A DNA stretch of 64,000 bases, taken from positions 90,102 through 154,101 of the forward strand of contig CALVMC010000004.1 in the NCBI GenBank assembly GCA_944342015.1, written 5' to 3'. The notes beneath the pieces are model-generated. The model was not told the origin of the DNA, did no database searches, and was given only the letters and a program-made list of their open reading frames with translations. Below are positions 37,524 to 48,647 of the stretch, in pieces (positions within the stretch are counted from its first letter, which is position 1; the number at the start of each line of letters is the position of its first letter). Position numbers and translations under genes: made by a program. Source of the DNA: an uncultured Clostridia bacterium (lineage in GTDB: Bacteria; Bacillota; Clostridia; Christensenellales; CALVMC01).

Positions 37524-38719
37524 TAAAATTCGATTTTAATGTGGGACTTTTTCCCTTTATGCAAAACAAGACCGTCTTTTTTGGGAATTTCATAATCCGT
37601 ATCGGTAATTTTATCGTCGTTCAATTTTATCCCGCCCCCTTGAATAAGTCTTCTTGCTTCGGATTTGGAGGGAGCAAGTTTGGTTTCCACGAGAATATCG
37701 ACGACTTTAAGGCTTGTGCCCAAAATTTTAAAAGACGGCATATTTTCAATATCGTCGGAAAAAGCTGCTTTCACTTCGTACATCGCTTTATCCGCAGCCT
37801 CGCTCCCGTGCACTATTTTGGTAACTTCATAAGCGAGTTTTTCTTTGGCTTTATTTATTCTTTCGTCTTTGAATTTGCAAAGTTCTTCTATTTCTTTTAT
37901 ATCGAGAAAGGTAAGAAGTTTAAGGCACTTTTCAACATCGCCGTCGTCGACATTTCTCCAATACTGATAAAACTCGTAAGGACTGGTTTTTTCGGCGTCG
38001 AGCCATACCGCACCTTTTTGAGTTTTGCCCATTTTCTTCCCTTCCGAAGTGGTGAGAAGCTGAAAGGTCATTGCAAAAGCGTCTTCCCTTTTCTTTCTTC
38101 TTATAAGGTCGGCTCCCGCAAGAATATTTGACCACTGATCGTCGCCGCCACACTCTAACCTGCAACCGTATTTCTCGTAAAGAACAAGAAAGTCGTAGCT
38201 TTGCATAAGCATATAATTGAATTCGAGAAAGGAAAGACCTTTTTCCATACGGGACTTAAAACACTCAGCGGTAAGCATTTTATTTACCGAAAAAGAAGCG
38301 CCTATATCCCTTAAAAAATCTATATAATTAAGTTTTGAAAGCCAATCGGCGTTATTTACCATAATCGCAGCGTTCTTTCCTTCGAAACTCAGAAAACGGG
38401 ACATTTGTTTTTTGAAACATTCGCAATTATGCTTAATTGTGTCATCGTCCATCATTTTACGCATATCGGTTCTTCCCGACGGATCGCCTATTTTAGCCGT
38501 ACCGCCGCCGATAAGAATTATCGGTTTATGTCCGTGCTTCTGCATATAACTCATTGCCATAAGGGCAAGGAAATGACCTACATGAAGACTGTCTGCTGTC
38601 GGGTCGAACCCGATATAGAATGTAACGCTCTCCTTTCCTAAAAGTTCGTAAAGTTCCTTTTCGTAAACTACCTGTTTAATAAAGCCCCTTTCTTTGAGGG
38701 TATCCATTACATTTTTCAT
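37523..38719 (-). CDS. tyrS: Tyrosyl-tRNA synthetase
   Basis: Charges tRNA-Tyr. The 398-residue class I enzyme has [17 protein letters not shown] (HIGH-type motif HVGH, about 38-55), [13 protein letters not shown], the tyrosine-binding [23 protein letters not shown], a KMSKS-type loop read as KKMGKT (about 233-238) and a C-terminal S4 RNA-binding domain (from about 335). This is the TyrZ-like branch by overall motif style, stated with caution. ATG overlaps the stop of the upstream aminotransferase by one base. I see no T-box leader. Confidence 0.96.
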   Translation of the reverse strand: MKNVMDTLKERGFIKQVVYEKELYELLGKESVTFYIGFDPTADSLHVGHFLALMAMSYMQKHGHKPIILIGGGTAKIGDPSGRTDMRKMMDDDTIKHNCECFKKQMSRFLSFEGKNAAIMVNNADWLSKLNYIDFLRDIGASFSVNKMLTAECFKSRMEKGLSFLEFNYMLMQSYDFLVLYEKYGCRLECGGDDQWSNILAGADLIRRKKREDAFAMTFQLLTTSEGKKMGKTQKGAVWLDAEKTSPYEFYQYWRNVDDGDVEKCLKLLTFLDIKEIEELCKFKDERINKAKEKLAYEVTKIVHGSEAADKAMYEVKAAFSDDIENMPSFKILGTSLKVVDILVETKLAPSKSEARRLIQGGGIKLNDDKITDTDYEIPKKDGLVLHKGKKSHIKIEF

Positions 38720-39918
38720 TATTTAGCTCCGAGTAAATTTTTAAAGTAGTCGCCGAGTTTTTTTATCCCCTCGTCAATCTGCTGCAAGGTTGCGTTTGAG
38801 TAGTTAAGCCTGAAAGTGTTTTTAACATTTTCCCCCGGAAAGAATGTTGAACCTGCGACATATGCAACCTTTGTTTTCAAACAAACGTCTTTGAATATTT
38901 CGTCGGTATCTATATTATCCGAAAATTCTCCCCAGATAAATAATCCGCCTTCGGGGTCTGTAAATTTAATTTTATCGCATGGCATATATTTTTTAATAGC
39001 CTCTGCCATTGCGTCCTTTTTTTCTTTATAAACTTTTTTGATAGACTCTACATGAGGCTCGAACAGTCCTTTTTTAAGATATTCGTTGATTATAGCCTGA
39101 CTTAAAGAGGAAGTATGGACATCGGTTGCCTGTTTCCCTATGGTAAGCTTTCGTATAACTTCCTTATCGGCTATACAGTAACCGCATCTGAGCCCCGGTG
39201 CGATTGTCTTTGAAAAACTTGCGGTAAAGATAACATTTCCCGCTTTATCGAAGCTTTTAAGACTTTTAACTCTTTCCCCGCTGAAACGAAGTTCGGAATA
39301 AGGATCGTCTTCGAGAACCATAACATTGTATTTTGCGGTAAGTTCGGCGATTGCCTTTCTCTTCTTTTCCGAAAGGGTTTTCCCCGTCGGATTGGAAAAT
39401 GTCGGAACCAGATATAAAAGTTTAGGCTGACACTTTACTATTTTCTCTTCGAGATCGGAAATACTGATACCGTCTTCTTCTGATTTTACGCCGACGGCGT
39501 TTCCCTCGTAAGTTTTAAGTATATGTAAAAAGGCAAGATAAGTAGGAGCTTCGCAAAGCACGGTATCCCCTTTATTTACGAAACATTTATTCGTAAGGTC
39601 GATAGTCTGCTGACCGCCCGAAACTATAAGGACGTTATCTTCCGTAACATTTTCTATTCCGTATCTTTTAACGAAAGACGCAACGGTATTTCTCAGCGGT
39701 GTATATCCTTCCGTAGAACCGTATTGCAGAATATGCAAAGCTTCTTCGGAATTCATAAGGCAGTCGGTAATTTCCTTTATTTCCTTGTTAGGAAGGGTTT
39801 GCAGCGTAGGAAAACCTCCTGCAAAAGAAATAAGTTCGGGATCTTTTAAAAGGGCAAAAATTTCTCTTATTGCGTTTCCCTTTAAATTTTTGACTCTGTC
39901 GCTGTAATTATAAATCAT
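38719..39918 (-). CDS. PLP-dependent aminotransferase (class I, LysN/aminoadipate-type)
   Basis: The 399-residue protein is a fold-type I aminotransferase: [14 protein letters not shown] near the start, [57 protein letters not shown], and the PLP lysine in [16 protein letters not shown]. This set is typical of 2-aminoadipate/aromatic aminotransferases and related to the enzyme domain of MocR regulators, but no HTH is attached. The substrate is uncertain. First gene of the tyrS cluster, with its own promoter. Confidence 0.9.
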   Translation of the reverse strand: MIYNYSDRVKNLKGNAIREIFALLKDPELISFAGGFPTLQTLPNKEIKEITDCLMNSEEALHILQYGSTEGYTPLRNTVASFVKRYGIENVTEDNVLIVSGGQQTIDLTNKCFVNKGDTVLCEAPTYLAFLHILKTYEGNAVGVKSEEDGISISDLEEKIVKCQPKLLYLVPTFSNPTGKTLSEKKRKAIAELTAKYNVMVLEDDPYSELRFSGERVKSLKSFDKAGNVIFTASFSKTIAPGLRCGYCIADKEVIRKLTIGKQATDVHTSSLSQAIINEYLKKGLFEPHVESIKKVYKEKKDAMAEAIKKYMPCDKIKFTDPEGGLFIWGEFSDNIDTDEIFKDVCLKTKVAYVAGSTFFPGENVKNTFRLNYSNATLQQIDEGIKKLGDYFKNLLGAK

Positions 39919-39946
39919 TGATTTACCTCTGAATAGAATAATGATT

Positions 39947-39976
39947 ATTATAGCACCGTTAAAACTAACATGTCAA
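39947..39976 (-). promoter_or_regulatory. Promoter of the aminotransferase-tyrS-yigZ-ilvE cluster
   Basis: -35 TTGACA (39976-39971) and -10 TATAAT (39952-39947), both consensus, spacer 18 bp. The following 39977-40240 is AT-rich and I see no gene in it. Confidence 0.75.
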
Positions 39977-40248
39977 TCGGCGAAAGCAAGCCTTGCGATT
40001 ATTACAAATTATTTTGCGTTAACTGTTTGATAAACTTTTGAGAATAATTTAATTACAAGCCTTTGAAATCATAAAAAAACCGCTTTAATAAAAAATTCAA
40101 GGATATTTACACTGAGTTACTCTTATTCGCCGTACTAGTTTTGCAATAACCTTATCTCAATATATTAACCTGCAATTTTTCCTTAAAAAAATTATGAAAA
40201 CAGATAAAAAAAGCTATCAAATATTTTCCAAAAAAAACAAGTTGTGTT

Positions 40249-40273
40249 ATACTGAAACGAGTGAATTCAGTAT
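40249..40273. promoter_or_regulatory. Inverted repeat at the promoter/RBS of the NifU-like gene
   Basis: Arms ATACTGAA (40249-40256) and TTCAGTAT (40266-40273) are perfect inverse complements with a 9-nt spacer. The left arm overlaps a probable -10 (TATACT) and the right arm abuts the AGGAGG site, so it could be an operator or an RNA hairpin controlling access. Confidence 0.5.
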
Positions 40274-40287
40274 TAGGAGGAAGATTA

Positions 40288-40983
40288 ATGCAATACTCAC
40301 ACGAAGTTGAAAAAATGATTTGCGTTAAAAAAGGTGCCAAACACGAATGCGCCCCCATTCCCGAAGAAGGAAAATGGATACATTCGAAAGAAATCAAAGA
40401 TATCAGCGGACTTACGCACGGCGTAGGCTGGTGCGCACCGCAGCAGGGTGCTTGCAAACTTACCCTTAATGTAAAAGAAGGTGTAATAAGAGAAGCTCTT
40501 GTCGAAACATTAGGTTGCAGCGGAATGACTCACAGTGCGGCTATGGCTGCCGAGATACTTCCCGGTAAAACCATACTCGAAGCTCTGAACACCGACCTTG
40601 TATGCGACGCAATAAACACGGCAATGCGTGAACTGTTTTTGCAGATAGTATACGGCAGAACTCAATCGGCTTTTTCCGAAGACGGACTTCCGATAGGAGC
40701 AGGACTCGAAGACTTAGGAAAAGGATTGAGATCGCAAGTCGGAACGATGTACGGAACCGAACTTAAAGGTGTAAGATACCTTGAAATGGCGGAAGGCTAT
40801 GTAACGAGAATAGCCCTTGACAAAGACGGTGAAGTAATCGGATACGAATTCGTTAATCTCGGAAAAATGATGGAAATGATAACAAAGAACAATATGAGTG
40901 CGGACGAAGCAATGAACAAATGCAAAGGCACTTACGGCAGATTTGACAATGCGGTTAAGTATATTAACCCCCGTCACGAATAA
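40288..40983 (+). CDS. NifU/IscU-like iron-sulfur cluster scaffold protein
   Basis: The 231-residue protein has an N-terminal NifU-like domain with three conserved cysteines in the expected layout: Cys56 (QGACKLTL), Cys77 (LGCSGMTHSA, matching the GCG-type motif) and Cys106 (TDLVCDAINT). Three more cysteines precede (Cys12, Cys21, Cys49). Such scaffolds hold a nascent Fe-S cluster. It is longer than IscU, with a C-terminal region of unknown fold. The start is the ATG at 40288 behind AGGAGG. It lies 12 nt before the GGGtGRT gene, its constant partner, so the two likely act as one module. Confidence 0.85.
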   Translation: MQYSHEVEKMICVKKGAKHECAPIPEEGKWIHSKEIKDISGLTHGVGWCAPQQGACKLTLNVKEGVIREALVETLGCSGMTHSAAMAAEILPGKTILEALNTDLVCDAINTAMRELFLQIVYGRTQSAFSEDGLPIGAGLEDLGKGLRSQVGTMYGTELKGVRYLEMAEGYVTRIALDKDGEVIGYEFVNLGKMMEMITKNNMSADEAMNKCKGTYGRFDNAVKYINPRHE

Positions 40984-40995
40984 GGAGGAACGAAT

Positions 40996-42000
40996 ATGAG
41001 TATTACCTTCGAAGGTTATGACAGAAGAATAGCCAAAATAAACAAATATCTTAAAGAATACGGAATAAAATCACTTGAAGACGCAAGAAGCATTTGTCTC
41101 GAAAAAGGAATAAATGTTGAAGAACTTGTAAAAGGAATACAGCCGATAGCGTTTGAAAACGCTGTATGGGCATACACGGTAGGCTGTGCGATAGCGATAA
41201 AGAAAGGTTGCAAAAAAGCAAGCGACGCAGCGGAAGCTATCGGAATAGGACTTCAATCTTTCTGTATACCCGGTTCGGTAGCAGACCAAAGACAGGTAGG
41301 ATTAGGACACGGAAATCTTGCTTCTATGCTTCTTAAAGAAGAAACCAAATGCTTTGCCTTTCTTGCAGGGCACGAATCTTTTGCAGCGGCAGAAGGTGCA
41401 ATCGGAATTGCAAAAACCGCAAACAAGGTTCGTAAAAATCCGTTAAGAGTTATACTGAACGGACTCGGAAAGGACGCAGCTTATATCATAAGCAGAATAA
41501 ACGGATTCACTTTTGTGGAAACGAAGTACGATTATAACAGCGGAAAACTCAATATCGTTTCCGAAAAATCATTCAGCGAAGGCGACAGAGCAAAGGTTAA
41601 ATGTTACGGAGCCGACGATGTTATGGAAGGGGTATCGATAATGAGAAAGGAAGAAGTCGATGTATCCATTACAGGAAATTCGACTAACCCGACAAGATTC
41701 CAGCATCCTGTTGCAGGCACCTACAAAAAATGGTGTATCGAAAACGGAAAGAAATACTTTTCGGTAGCATCCGGCGGCGGAACAGGTCGTACCCTGCACC
41801 CTGACAATATGGCTGCAGGTCCCGCATCTTACGGACTTACCGACACGATGGGAAGAATGCACTCCGACGCACAGTTTGCAGGAAGTTCGTCCGTTCCCGC
41901 CCATGTTGAAATGATGGGACTTATCGGTATGGGAAACAATCCTATGGTAGGAGCTTCCGTTGCCATAGCCGTTGCGGTTGAACAGGCAATGACAAAGTAA
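40996..42000 (+). CDS. GGGtGRT family protein
   Basis: The 334-residue protein is named for the segment ASGGGTGRTLHPDN (around 258-271). Other visible features are a Gly/Ala-rich N-terminal region, the SVADQRQVGLGHGNLASMLL and LAGHESFAAAEGAIGIAKTA blocks, and a conserved C-terminal GLIGMGNNPMVGASVAIAVAVEQAM. No experimental function is known to me. It is always or usually found beside a NifU-like scaffold, as here (12 nt gap, GGAGG site), so an Fe-S related role is the natural hypothesis. Its cysteines (28, 62, 81, 95 region) might bind a cluster. Confidence 0.88.
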   Translation: MSITFEGYDRRIAKINKYLKEYGIKSLEDARSICLEKGINVEELVKGIQPIAFENAVWAYTVGCAIAIKKGCKKASDAAEAIGIGLQSFCIPGSVADQRQVGLGHGNLASMLLKEETKCFAFLAGHESFAAAEGAIGIAKTANKVRKNPLRVILNGLGKDAAYIISRINGFTFVETKYDYNSGKLNIVSEKSFSEGDRAKVKCYGADDVMEGVSIMRKEEVDVSITGNSTNPTRFQHPVAGTYKKWCIENGKKYFSVASGGGTGRTLHPDNMAAGPASYGLTDTMGRMHSDAQFAGSSSVPAHVEMMGLIGMGNNPMVGASVAIAVAVEQAMTK

Positions 42001-42015
42001 AATTGAAAACGGTAT

Positions 42016-42045
42016 AAAAAAGAACCGCAATTGCGGTTCTTTTTT
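42016..42045. terminator. Terminator after the NifU-like/GGGtGRT pair
   Basis: Palindromic stem AAAAAAGAACCGCAA/TTGCGGTTCTTTTTT, ready to work on either strand. Confidence 0.92.
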
Positions 42046-42264
42046 TATAGCTTTTTGGATACAATTAATGAGTCTTACTATATTATGCGTTATGTACGGG
42101 TAACAGCGTTTATTTACACAACGGCTTTTTAAACAGTACGGCTCAATATCGATATTTAACAAAAAATCAAGTTTACTCGATTTTTAATTTCCGAAATCCG
42201 TTTTCTGTTATCGGCAATTTAAACCGATCGAACTTTATTGACATTTCGTCTTATATCGTTGAAC

Positions 42265-42513
42265 TCAGCCTTTTAATCCTTTTTCCTGTCTTTCCATATT
42301 TTCGATAACGATATCGTATATTTCGCCGAGAGAAGAACAGTACTCTATAACCTTCCAAGGAGTATCGGTATGAAAGTGTATTTTAATGAGTCTGTCATCG
42401 CCTACAACTAACATACAGTCCCCTTTTATGTTTTCGGAAATATATTTTTTTATTGCGTTTTCGTCAAGATTTTTTCCTTCGATTAAAAGCTGTGTATCGA
42501 ATTTATCTTCCAT
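42265..42513 (-). CDS. Stand-alone FakA/YloV-like middle-domain fragment
   Basis: An 82-residue protein that resembles only one piece of the much larger FakA/YloV fatty-acid kinase (DAK-type): FDTQLLIEGKNLDENAIKKYISENI, GDCMLVVGDDRLIKIHFHTDTPWKVIEY, GEIYDIVIENMERQ. In full FakA these blocks (GDSLVVV-like, VHVHT-like, IENMREQ-like) lie in the middle of a 550-residue chain. No ATP-binding DhaL domain is encoded nearby, so it cannot be a kinase by itself. A small complete gene is as likely as a remnant, since start, GGTGAAAAA site and stop are clean. Confidence 0.75.
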   Translation of the reverse strand: MEDKFDTQLLIEGKNLDENAIKKYISENIKGDCMLVVGDDRLIKIHFHTDTPWKVIEYCSSLGEIYDIVIENMERQEKGLKG

Positions 42514-42605
42514 TTTTTCACCTTTTTCGAATAATGGTTTATTTAAATTATACTATTAAATAAATAAATTTAATTATATGTTATAAATTAAATTGATAAC
42601 TTAAT

Positions 42606-44141
42606 TTATTCCCATTCGATTGTGGCAGGCGGCTTGCTTGTTATATCGTAAACAACTCTGTTGATGCCTTTTACTTCGTTTACTATTCGGTTACTGATTT
42701 TTTCCAGCACTTCGAAAGGAATCCTTGCCCAATCGGCCGTCATTCCGTCAACGCTTGTAACGGCTCTTAAAGCAAGGGTATAATGATAGGTTCTTTCGTC
42801 CCCCATAACGCCGACCGTTCTGCTCGAAGTCAGTACTGCAAAGTACTGCCATATTTTATCGTCGTAAGAGGCTTTGGCAATTTCTTCCCTGTAAATGAAA
42901 TCTGCGTCTTGAAGTATTTTGATTTTTTCTTCGGTAACTTCGCCTATAATTCTTATTGCAAGACCGGGGCCCGGGAAAGGCTGACGCATAACTATTTCTT
43001 TGGGAAGTCCGAGTTCGAACCCTACCTTTCTTACTTCGTCCTTGAATAAATCTCTCAACGGTTCTATAATTTCTTTAAAGTCCACGACATCGGGAAGTCC
43101 GCCTACATTATGGTGACTTTTTATAGTTGCAGAATGACCTTTTCCGCTTTCTATGACATCTGGATAAATCGTTCCTTGAACAAGATAATCTACCTTGCCT
43201 ATTTTTCTCGATTCGTCCTCGAATACCTTTATAAATTCCTCGCCTATAATTTTTCTTTTCCGCTCAGGGTCGCTTACTCCCCTGAGTTTGGAAAGAAATC
43301 TGTCGCTTGCGTCAACTGCGATAAGATTCATATTTCTTTCGTCTTTAAATACTCTTACGACTTCCTGCGCTTCGTTTTTTCTGAGAAGTCCGTGATCGAC
43401 AAAAATACATACGAGATTTTTCCCGACAGCCTCGTGCATTAAAGCGGCAGCCACCGCACTGTCGACTCCGCCGCTTAAAGCAAGCAGAACCCTTTTATCG
43501 CCTACTTTTTCTTTTATTTTTTCAATGGACTCTTTGGCAAAATTGCTCATAGTCCAATCTCCCTTGACTTTGCAGACATTATAAAGGAAATTCTTTAATA
43601 TTTTTGTTCCTTTCTTTGTGTGCGCAACCTCCGGATGGAATTGAACTCCGTATAATCCTTTCGAAACATTTTCATATGCAGCAACAGGACAAGTATCTGT
43701 TTTTGCGGTTATTTTAAAATCTTTCGGAAGTTTATCTATATAATCGGTATGACTCATCCAGCAGACGCTTTTTCCCGTCATGCCTTTAAAAAGCATACCG
43801 TCAGAATATTCTATATCGCTTTTTCCGTATTCCCTTTTAGGGGCTCTTTTAACGGAACCGCCCGTTAATTTTGCAATAAGCTGCGAGCCGTAACATATAC
43901 CGAGAACGGGAACATTAAGGGTAAAAATTCTTTCATCGGGTACGGGTGCGTTTTCTTCGTAAACGCTGCTTGGCCCACCTGTAAAGATAATCCCCTTAGG
44001 ATTAAGACCTTTGATTCTTTCTATGGAAACATCACACGGTAACAATTCACAATATACATTAAGTTCTCTTACCCTTCTTGCAATCAACTGATTATATTGA
44101 CCGCCGAAATCGAGAACCAATACTTTTTCACGACTTTCCAT
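42606..44141 (-). CDS. guaA: GMP synthase (glutamine-hydrolysing)
   Basis: Converts XMP to GMP using glutamine and ATP. The 511-residue protein has an N-terminal class I glutamine amidotransferase domain (nucleophile Cys83 in [23 protein letters not shown] supplies His and Glu) and an ATP-pyrophosphatase domain with the P-loop [11 protein letters not shown] (about 218-228), followed by the dimerisation domain ending PPATIEWE. It lies 8 nt after guaB in a two-gene purine operon. Confidence 0.97.
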   Translation of the reverse strand: MESREKVLVLDFGGQYNQLIARRVRELNVYCELLPCDVSIERIKGLNPKGIIFTGGPSSVYEENAPVPDERIFTLNVPVLGICYGSQLIAKLTGGSVKRAPKREYGKSDIEYSDGMLFKGMTGKSVCWMSHTDYIDKLPKDFKITAKTDTCPVAAYENVSKGLYGVQFHPEVAHTKKGTKILKNFLYNVCKVKGDWTMSNFAKESIEKIKEKVGDKRVLLALSGGVDSAVAAALMHEAVGKNLVCIFVDHGLLRKNEAQEVVRVFKDERNMNLIAVDASDRFLSKLRGVSDPERKRKIIGEEFIKVFEDESRKIGKVDYLVQGTIYPDVIESGKGHSATIKSHHNVGGLPDVVDFKEIIEPLRDLFKDEVRKVGFELGLPKEIVMRQPFPGPGLAIRIIGEVTEEKIKILQDADFIYREEIAKASYDDKIWQYFAVLTSSRTVGVMGDERTYHYTLALRAVTSVDGMTADWARIPFEVLEKISNRIVNEVKGINRVVYDITSKPPATIEWE

Positions 44142-44149
44142 TTTGCCTC

Positions 44150-45622
<1,473 letters not shown>

Positions 45623-45642
45623 TTAAATAATATTATTAATTA

Positions 45643-45743
45643 AACAGAGAAAGATTATCCTCTGTTAGAAGCAAATTTAAAATAAAAAAATACCTATAAG
45701 CGTATATTTTATTAATTATAAAAAATTTAGGAAATATTGTCAA
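45643..45743 (-). promoter_or_regulatory. Promoter and leader hairpin of guaBA
   Basis: -35 TTGACA (45743-45738) and -10 TATAAT (45720-45715), spacer 17 bp: fully consensus. In the leader AACAGAG and CTCTGTT pair (45666-45660 and 45649-45643) around a 10-nt loop without a T-run; its function is unknown. Confidence 0.75.
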
Positions 45744-45806
45744 TTAATATAAGTTAAATTCTAAATCGCAAGAGAGCGGAATAGATTAATTGTAAGTGAG
45801 GTAATT

Positions 45807-46490
45807 ATGAAAAAGATAGCGATAATTATAGCAGTATGCGCAGTAATGGTAACAGTACTTTGTGCCTGTACTAATGTTGATTACGAAAAGAAGCTCAGCG
45901 ATAATATAACATTTGCAGAGTATGAAGTTTACGAAGGAATGAGCGATAACTTTGATGTCAAGTATACAGAAGGCGTTAAAGAAGAGCTTATGGGAGCGGA
46001 CGGAAAGGTAGGAAATCTTATAAATTACAGTACCCTTCGCATAGTTCCGAAGTATATGGACTTATTCGATAAAGAATACAGTTATAAACTTACGGGTGAA
46101 AAAGGAGAAGCACAAGGAATCATGACAAAAGATATGTTCGGAATATCATACTCCGCACAGGTTGAAAATGCGGCCGAACTCGGCACTCTTCAACAGGTTA
46201 CCGTAAGTTATGACGATAAAAGCGAAACGATAGTTCTTACCGATATGTTAAAAGACTTTATAAGTACTGAACAGATAATTTCCATTGTCGCAAAGGAATT
46301 CAAAAACGAGCTTGAAGAATTCGACAATGCAGAAGTCTTCCCCCGTGAAGTTTACATTAAGTTCATAAACGACAGCAGCGACGAAGCTAACCCCTATTAC
46401 TTTTATGTATCGATAATAGGCGGAAGCGAAGACTACTGGTCAATCCTTATCGAGCCGAGAGTGGGAACGGTAATAAACAAACGGGTGTAA
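45807..46490 (+). CDS. Putative lipoprotein of unknown function
   Basis: A 227-residue exported protein. The signal peptide MKKIAIIIAVCAVMVTVLCAC ends in a lipobox (LCAC, Cys21), so it should be a lipid-anchored surface protein. The rest is a soluble, acidic domain without domains I recognise; short repeated themes such as TVSYDDKSETIVLTDMLKDFISTEQ are visible but not diagnostic. GAGG precedes the ATG. It is divergent from guaB and stands alone before a terminator. Confidence 0.72.
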   Translation: MKKIAIIIAVCAVMVTVLCACTNVDYEKKLSDNITFAEYEVYEGMSDNFDVKYTEGVKEELMGADGKVGNLINYSTLRIVPKYMDLFDKEYSYKLTGEKGEAQGIMTKDMFGISYSAQVENAAELGTLQQVTVSYDDKSETIVLTDMLKDFISTEQIISIVAKEFKNELEEFDNAEVFPREVYIKFINDSSDEANPYYFYVSIIGGSEDYWSILIEPRVGTVINKRV

Positions 46491-46510
46491 AAATAATATA
46501 AATAAAACGA

Positions 46511-46540
46511 AAAAAGCCGCTTGATGTAAGCGGTTTTTTT
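46511..46540 (+). terminator. Terminator of the lipoprotein gene
   Basis: GC-rich stem around CCGCTT/AAGCGG with flanking A- and T-runs, 20 nt after the stop codon. Confidence 0.88.
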
Positions 46541-46570
46541 ATAGGTTAATAATTAATTCAACTTATAAAT

Positions 46571-46593
46571 AAAAAATCGGATAAATCCGATTT
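46571..46593 (-). terminator. Terminator of the V-ATPase operon
   Basis: Nine-bp stem AAATCGGAT/ATCCGATTT with T-run on the minus strand, 36 nt after the subunit D stop codon. Confidence 0.88.
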
Positions 46594-46628
46594 CATTTTA
46601 AATAAATTTTTTTAGCCGAAATCTTCAA

Positions 46629-47258
46629 TCAATCTCTGTTTTCGAGCATCGACTTGACTTTCATAAGCCTTACGATATTTGCTCTTTCGTTTTCATCGAG
46701 TTTCATTGAAATGTACTTTATTGTTTCCTGAGTTTCGGGTATCATAACGTTTTCGAGAGCGTTTACCCTTCTTCTGTTCTTTTCTATTTCGTCCGCAAGC
46801 ATATTACAGATTTTTTCTACTTCGGCAAGTTTAACGATTTTAACCAAAAGTCCCGAAAGATTGGAAATAGCGCTGTCAAGTTCGCCGTTCGTTCCTGCAA
46901 AGCCGTAAGGAAAGGTATCGCCCTCGACAGCCTTTACGGTCAGTTCCGGAACATTAAGACTCATAATATTCTGCGTTGCGGTTATCAGTTCCACTCCTAC
47001 CGACGGCATTGCAACCGCTTCCTGAACGGCAGCGTCGTCCATACCCGCTTTTGCGAGCATAAAGTTTTTGAGAGCGTCTGAAAGTTCGTTTTCCACTTCT
47101 CTTCTGAGTTTTTTATTCTGTTTTACGAAAATAAGGAAACGGCGGATCATTTCGTCCGACTTATCTTTTAAAAGCTTATGACCTCTTACCGCAGTTTTCA
47201 AACGGTTTTTAAGCCGTTTGAGTTCCATACGGGTAGGATTAACTCTCAATACTGCCAT
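46629..47258 (-). CDS. ntpD: V-type ATPase subunit D (central shaft)
   Basis: Subunit D is the rotating shaft that links ATP hydrolysis to the membrane ring. The 209-residue protein is almost entirely alpha-helical coiled coil, opening with RVNPTRMELKRLKNRLKTAVRGHKLLKDKSDEM, the subunit D signature, and ending with a helix (IKYISMKLDENERANIVRLMKVK). It is the last gene of the operon, 9 nt after ntpB. Confidence 0.95.
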   Translation of the reverse strand: MAVLRVNPTRMELKRLKNRLKTAVRGHKLLKDKSDEMIRRFLIFVKQNKKLRREVENELSDALKNFMLAKAGMDDAAVQEAVAMPSVGVELITATQNIMSLNVPELTVKAVEGDTFPYGFAGTNGELDSAISNLSGLLVKIVKLAEVEKICNMLADEIEKNRRRVNALENVMIPETQETIKYISMKLDENERANIVRLMKVKSMLENRD

Positions 47259-47267
47259 AAAAATACC

Positions 47268-48647
47268 TTATTCCTTAAATTTGTCGTAATATTTTTCTAT
47301 ATACTTATCTTTAATTCTTTTAAGTTCGCTCTTAGGAAGAATGGTAAGAAGTTTCCAACCTAAATCGAGTGTTTCTTCGATACTTCTGTTTGTGGTATTT
47401 CCCTGAGAGATATAACTCTCTTCGAATTTTTCCGCAAACTTTGCAAAGAGTCTGTCAACGGGAGTCAAAGCCGTTTCGCCTAAAATTGCCGAAAGTTCCT
47501 TGGCTTCCTTACCTCTTGCATAAGCGGCAAAAAGCTGGTTCATTGTATCAGCGTGGTCTTCTCTTGTTTTTCCCTCGCCTATACCTTTGTCTTTAAGACG
47601 GGAAAGAGAGGGTAAAACGTCGATAGGCGGAGTACAGCCTTTTTTGTAAAGTTCTCTCGAAAGAATAATCTGCCCTTCGGTAATGTATCCTGTAAGGTCG
47701 GGAATAGGATGGGTTTTATCTTCTTCCGGCATGGTAAGAATAGGTATCTGAGTAATCGAACCTTTTTTACCTCTTATTCTTCCCGCTCTTTCATACATTG
47801 TAGCAAGGTCGGTGTAAAGGTAACCGGGATAACCTCTTCTTCCCGGAACTTCCTTTCTTGCGGCGCTGACTTCACGCAGAGCCTCTGCATAGTTTGTAAT
47901 ATCCGTCATAATAACGAGAACGTGCATATCTTTTTCGAAAGCCAGATATTCCGCAGCCGTCAAAGCCATACGGGGCGTTGAAATACGCTCGATGGCAGGG
48001 TCGTTAGCAAGGTTCATAAAAAGAACGGCTCTTTCTATTGCGCCCGTCTTTTTAAAGTCGGAAATAAAGAATTCAGCCTCTTCGAAAGTTATACCGATAG
48101 CGGCAAAGACAACGGCAAATTTTTCACTGCTTTTTAAAACCTTTGCCTGTCTTGCTATTTGAGCTGCAAGTTCGGCGTGAGGAAGACCGGATGCGCTGAA
48201 CACGGGAAGTTTCTGTCCTCTTACAAGGGTATTGAGTCCGTCTATTGCAGAGATACCGGTCTGAATAAATTCGTCCGGATAATCTCTTGCCGCCGGATTC
48301 ATAGCCTGTCCGTTTATATCGAGACGCTTTTCGGGAATAATTTCGGCACCGCCGTCTTTTGGATTACCCATACCGTCGAAGACTCTTCCGAGCATATCTT
48401 CCGAAACGCCGAGTTCTATGGATTTTCCTAAAAATCTTGCTTTCGATGCGCTGATTTGTATACCCTGACTTCCTTCGAAAAGCTGAACCAAAGCTTTGTC
48501 TCTGTTTATTTCGAGAACCCTTCCGTGACGGAGTTCGCCGTTATCCTGAGATATTTCCACAAGTTCATCGTATTTTACTCCGCTTACCCCTTCAACAAGC
48601 ATAAGAGGTCCGACGATTTCTTTTATCGATTTATATTCTTTTAACAT
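47268..48647 (-). CDS. ntpB: V-type ATPase subunit B (non-catalytic)
   Basis: The 459-residue B subunit forms the hexamer with A. Seen: [58 protein letters not shown] where a full P-loop would be (degenerate, as in all B subunits), and [43 protein letters not shown]. Overlaps subunit A by one base. Confidence 0.97.
   Translation of the reverse strand: MLKEYKSIKEIVGPLMLVEGVSGVKYDELVEISQDNGELRHGRVLEINRDKALVQLFEGSQGIQISASKARFLGKSIELGVSEDMLGRVFDGMGNPKDGGAEIIPEKRLDINGQAMNPAARDYPDEFIQTGISAIDGLNTLVRGQKLPVFSASGLPHAELAAQIARQAKVLKSSEKFAVVFAAIGITFEEAEFFISDFKKTGAIERAVLFMNLANDPAIERISTPRMALTAAEYLAFEKDMHVLVIMTDITNYAEALREVSAARKEVPGRRGYPGYLYTDLATMYERAGRIRGKKGSITQIPILTMPEEDKTHPIPDLTGYITEGQIILSRELYKKGCTPPIDVLPSLSRLKDKGIGEGKTREDHADTMNQLFAAYARGKEAKELSAILGETALTPVDRLFAKFAEKFEESYISQGNTTNRSIEETLDLGWKLLTILPKSELKRIKDKYIEKYYDKFKE

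Noticed and set aside
40152..40457. Minus-strand frame overlapping the NifU-like gene start
   Set aside because: No ribosome binding site or recognisable domain; it covers a promoter and the start of a clearly real gene on the other strand.
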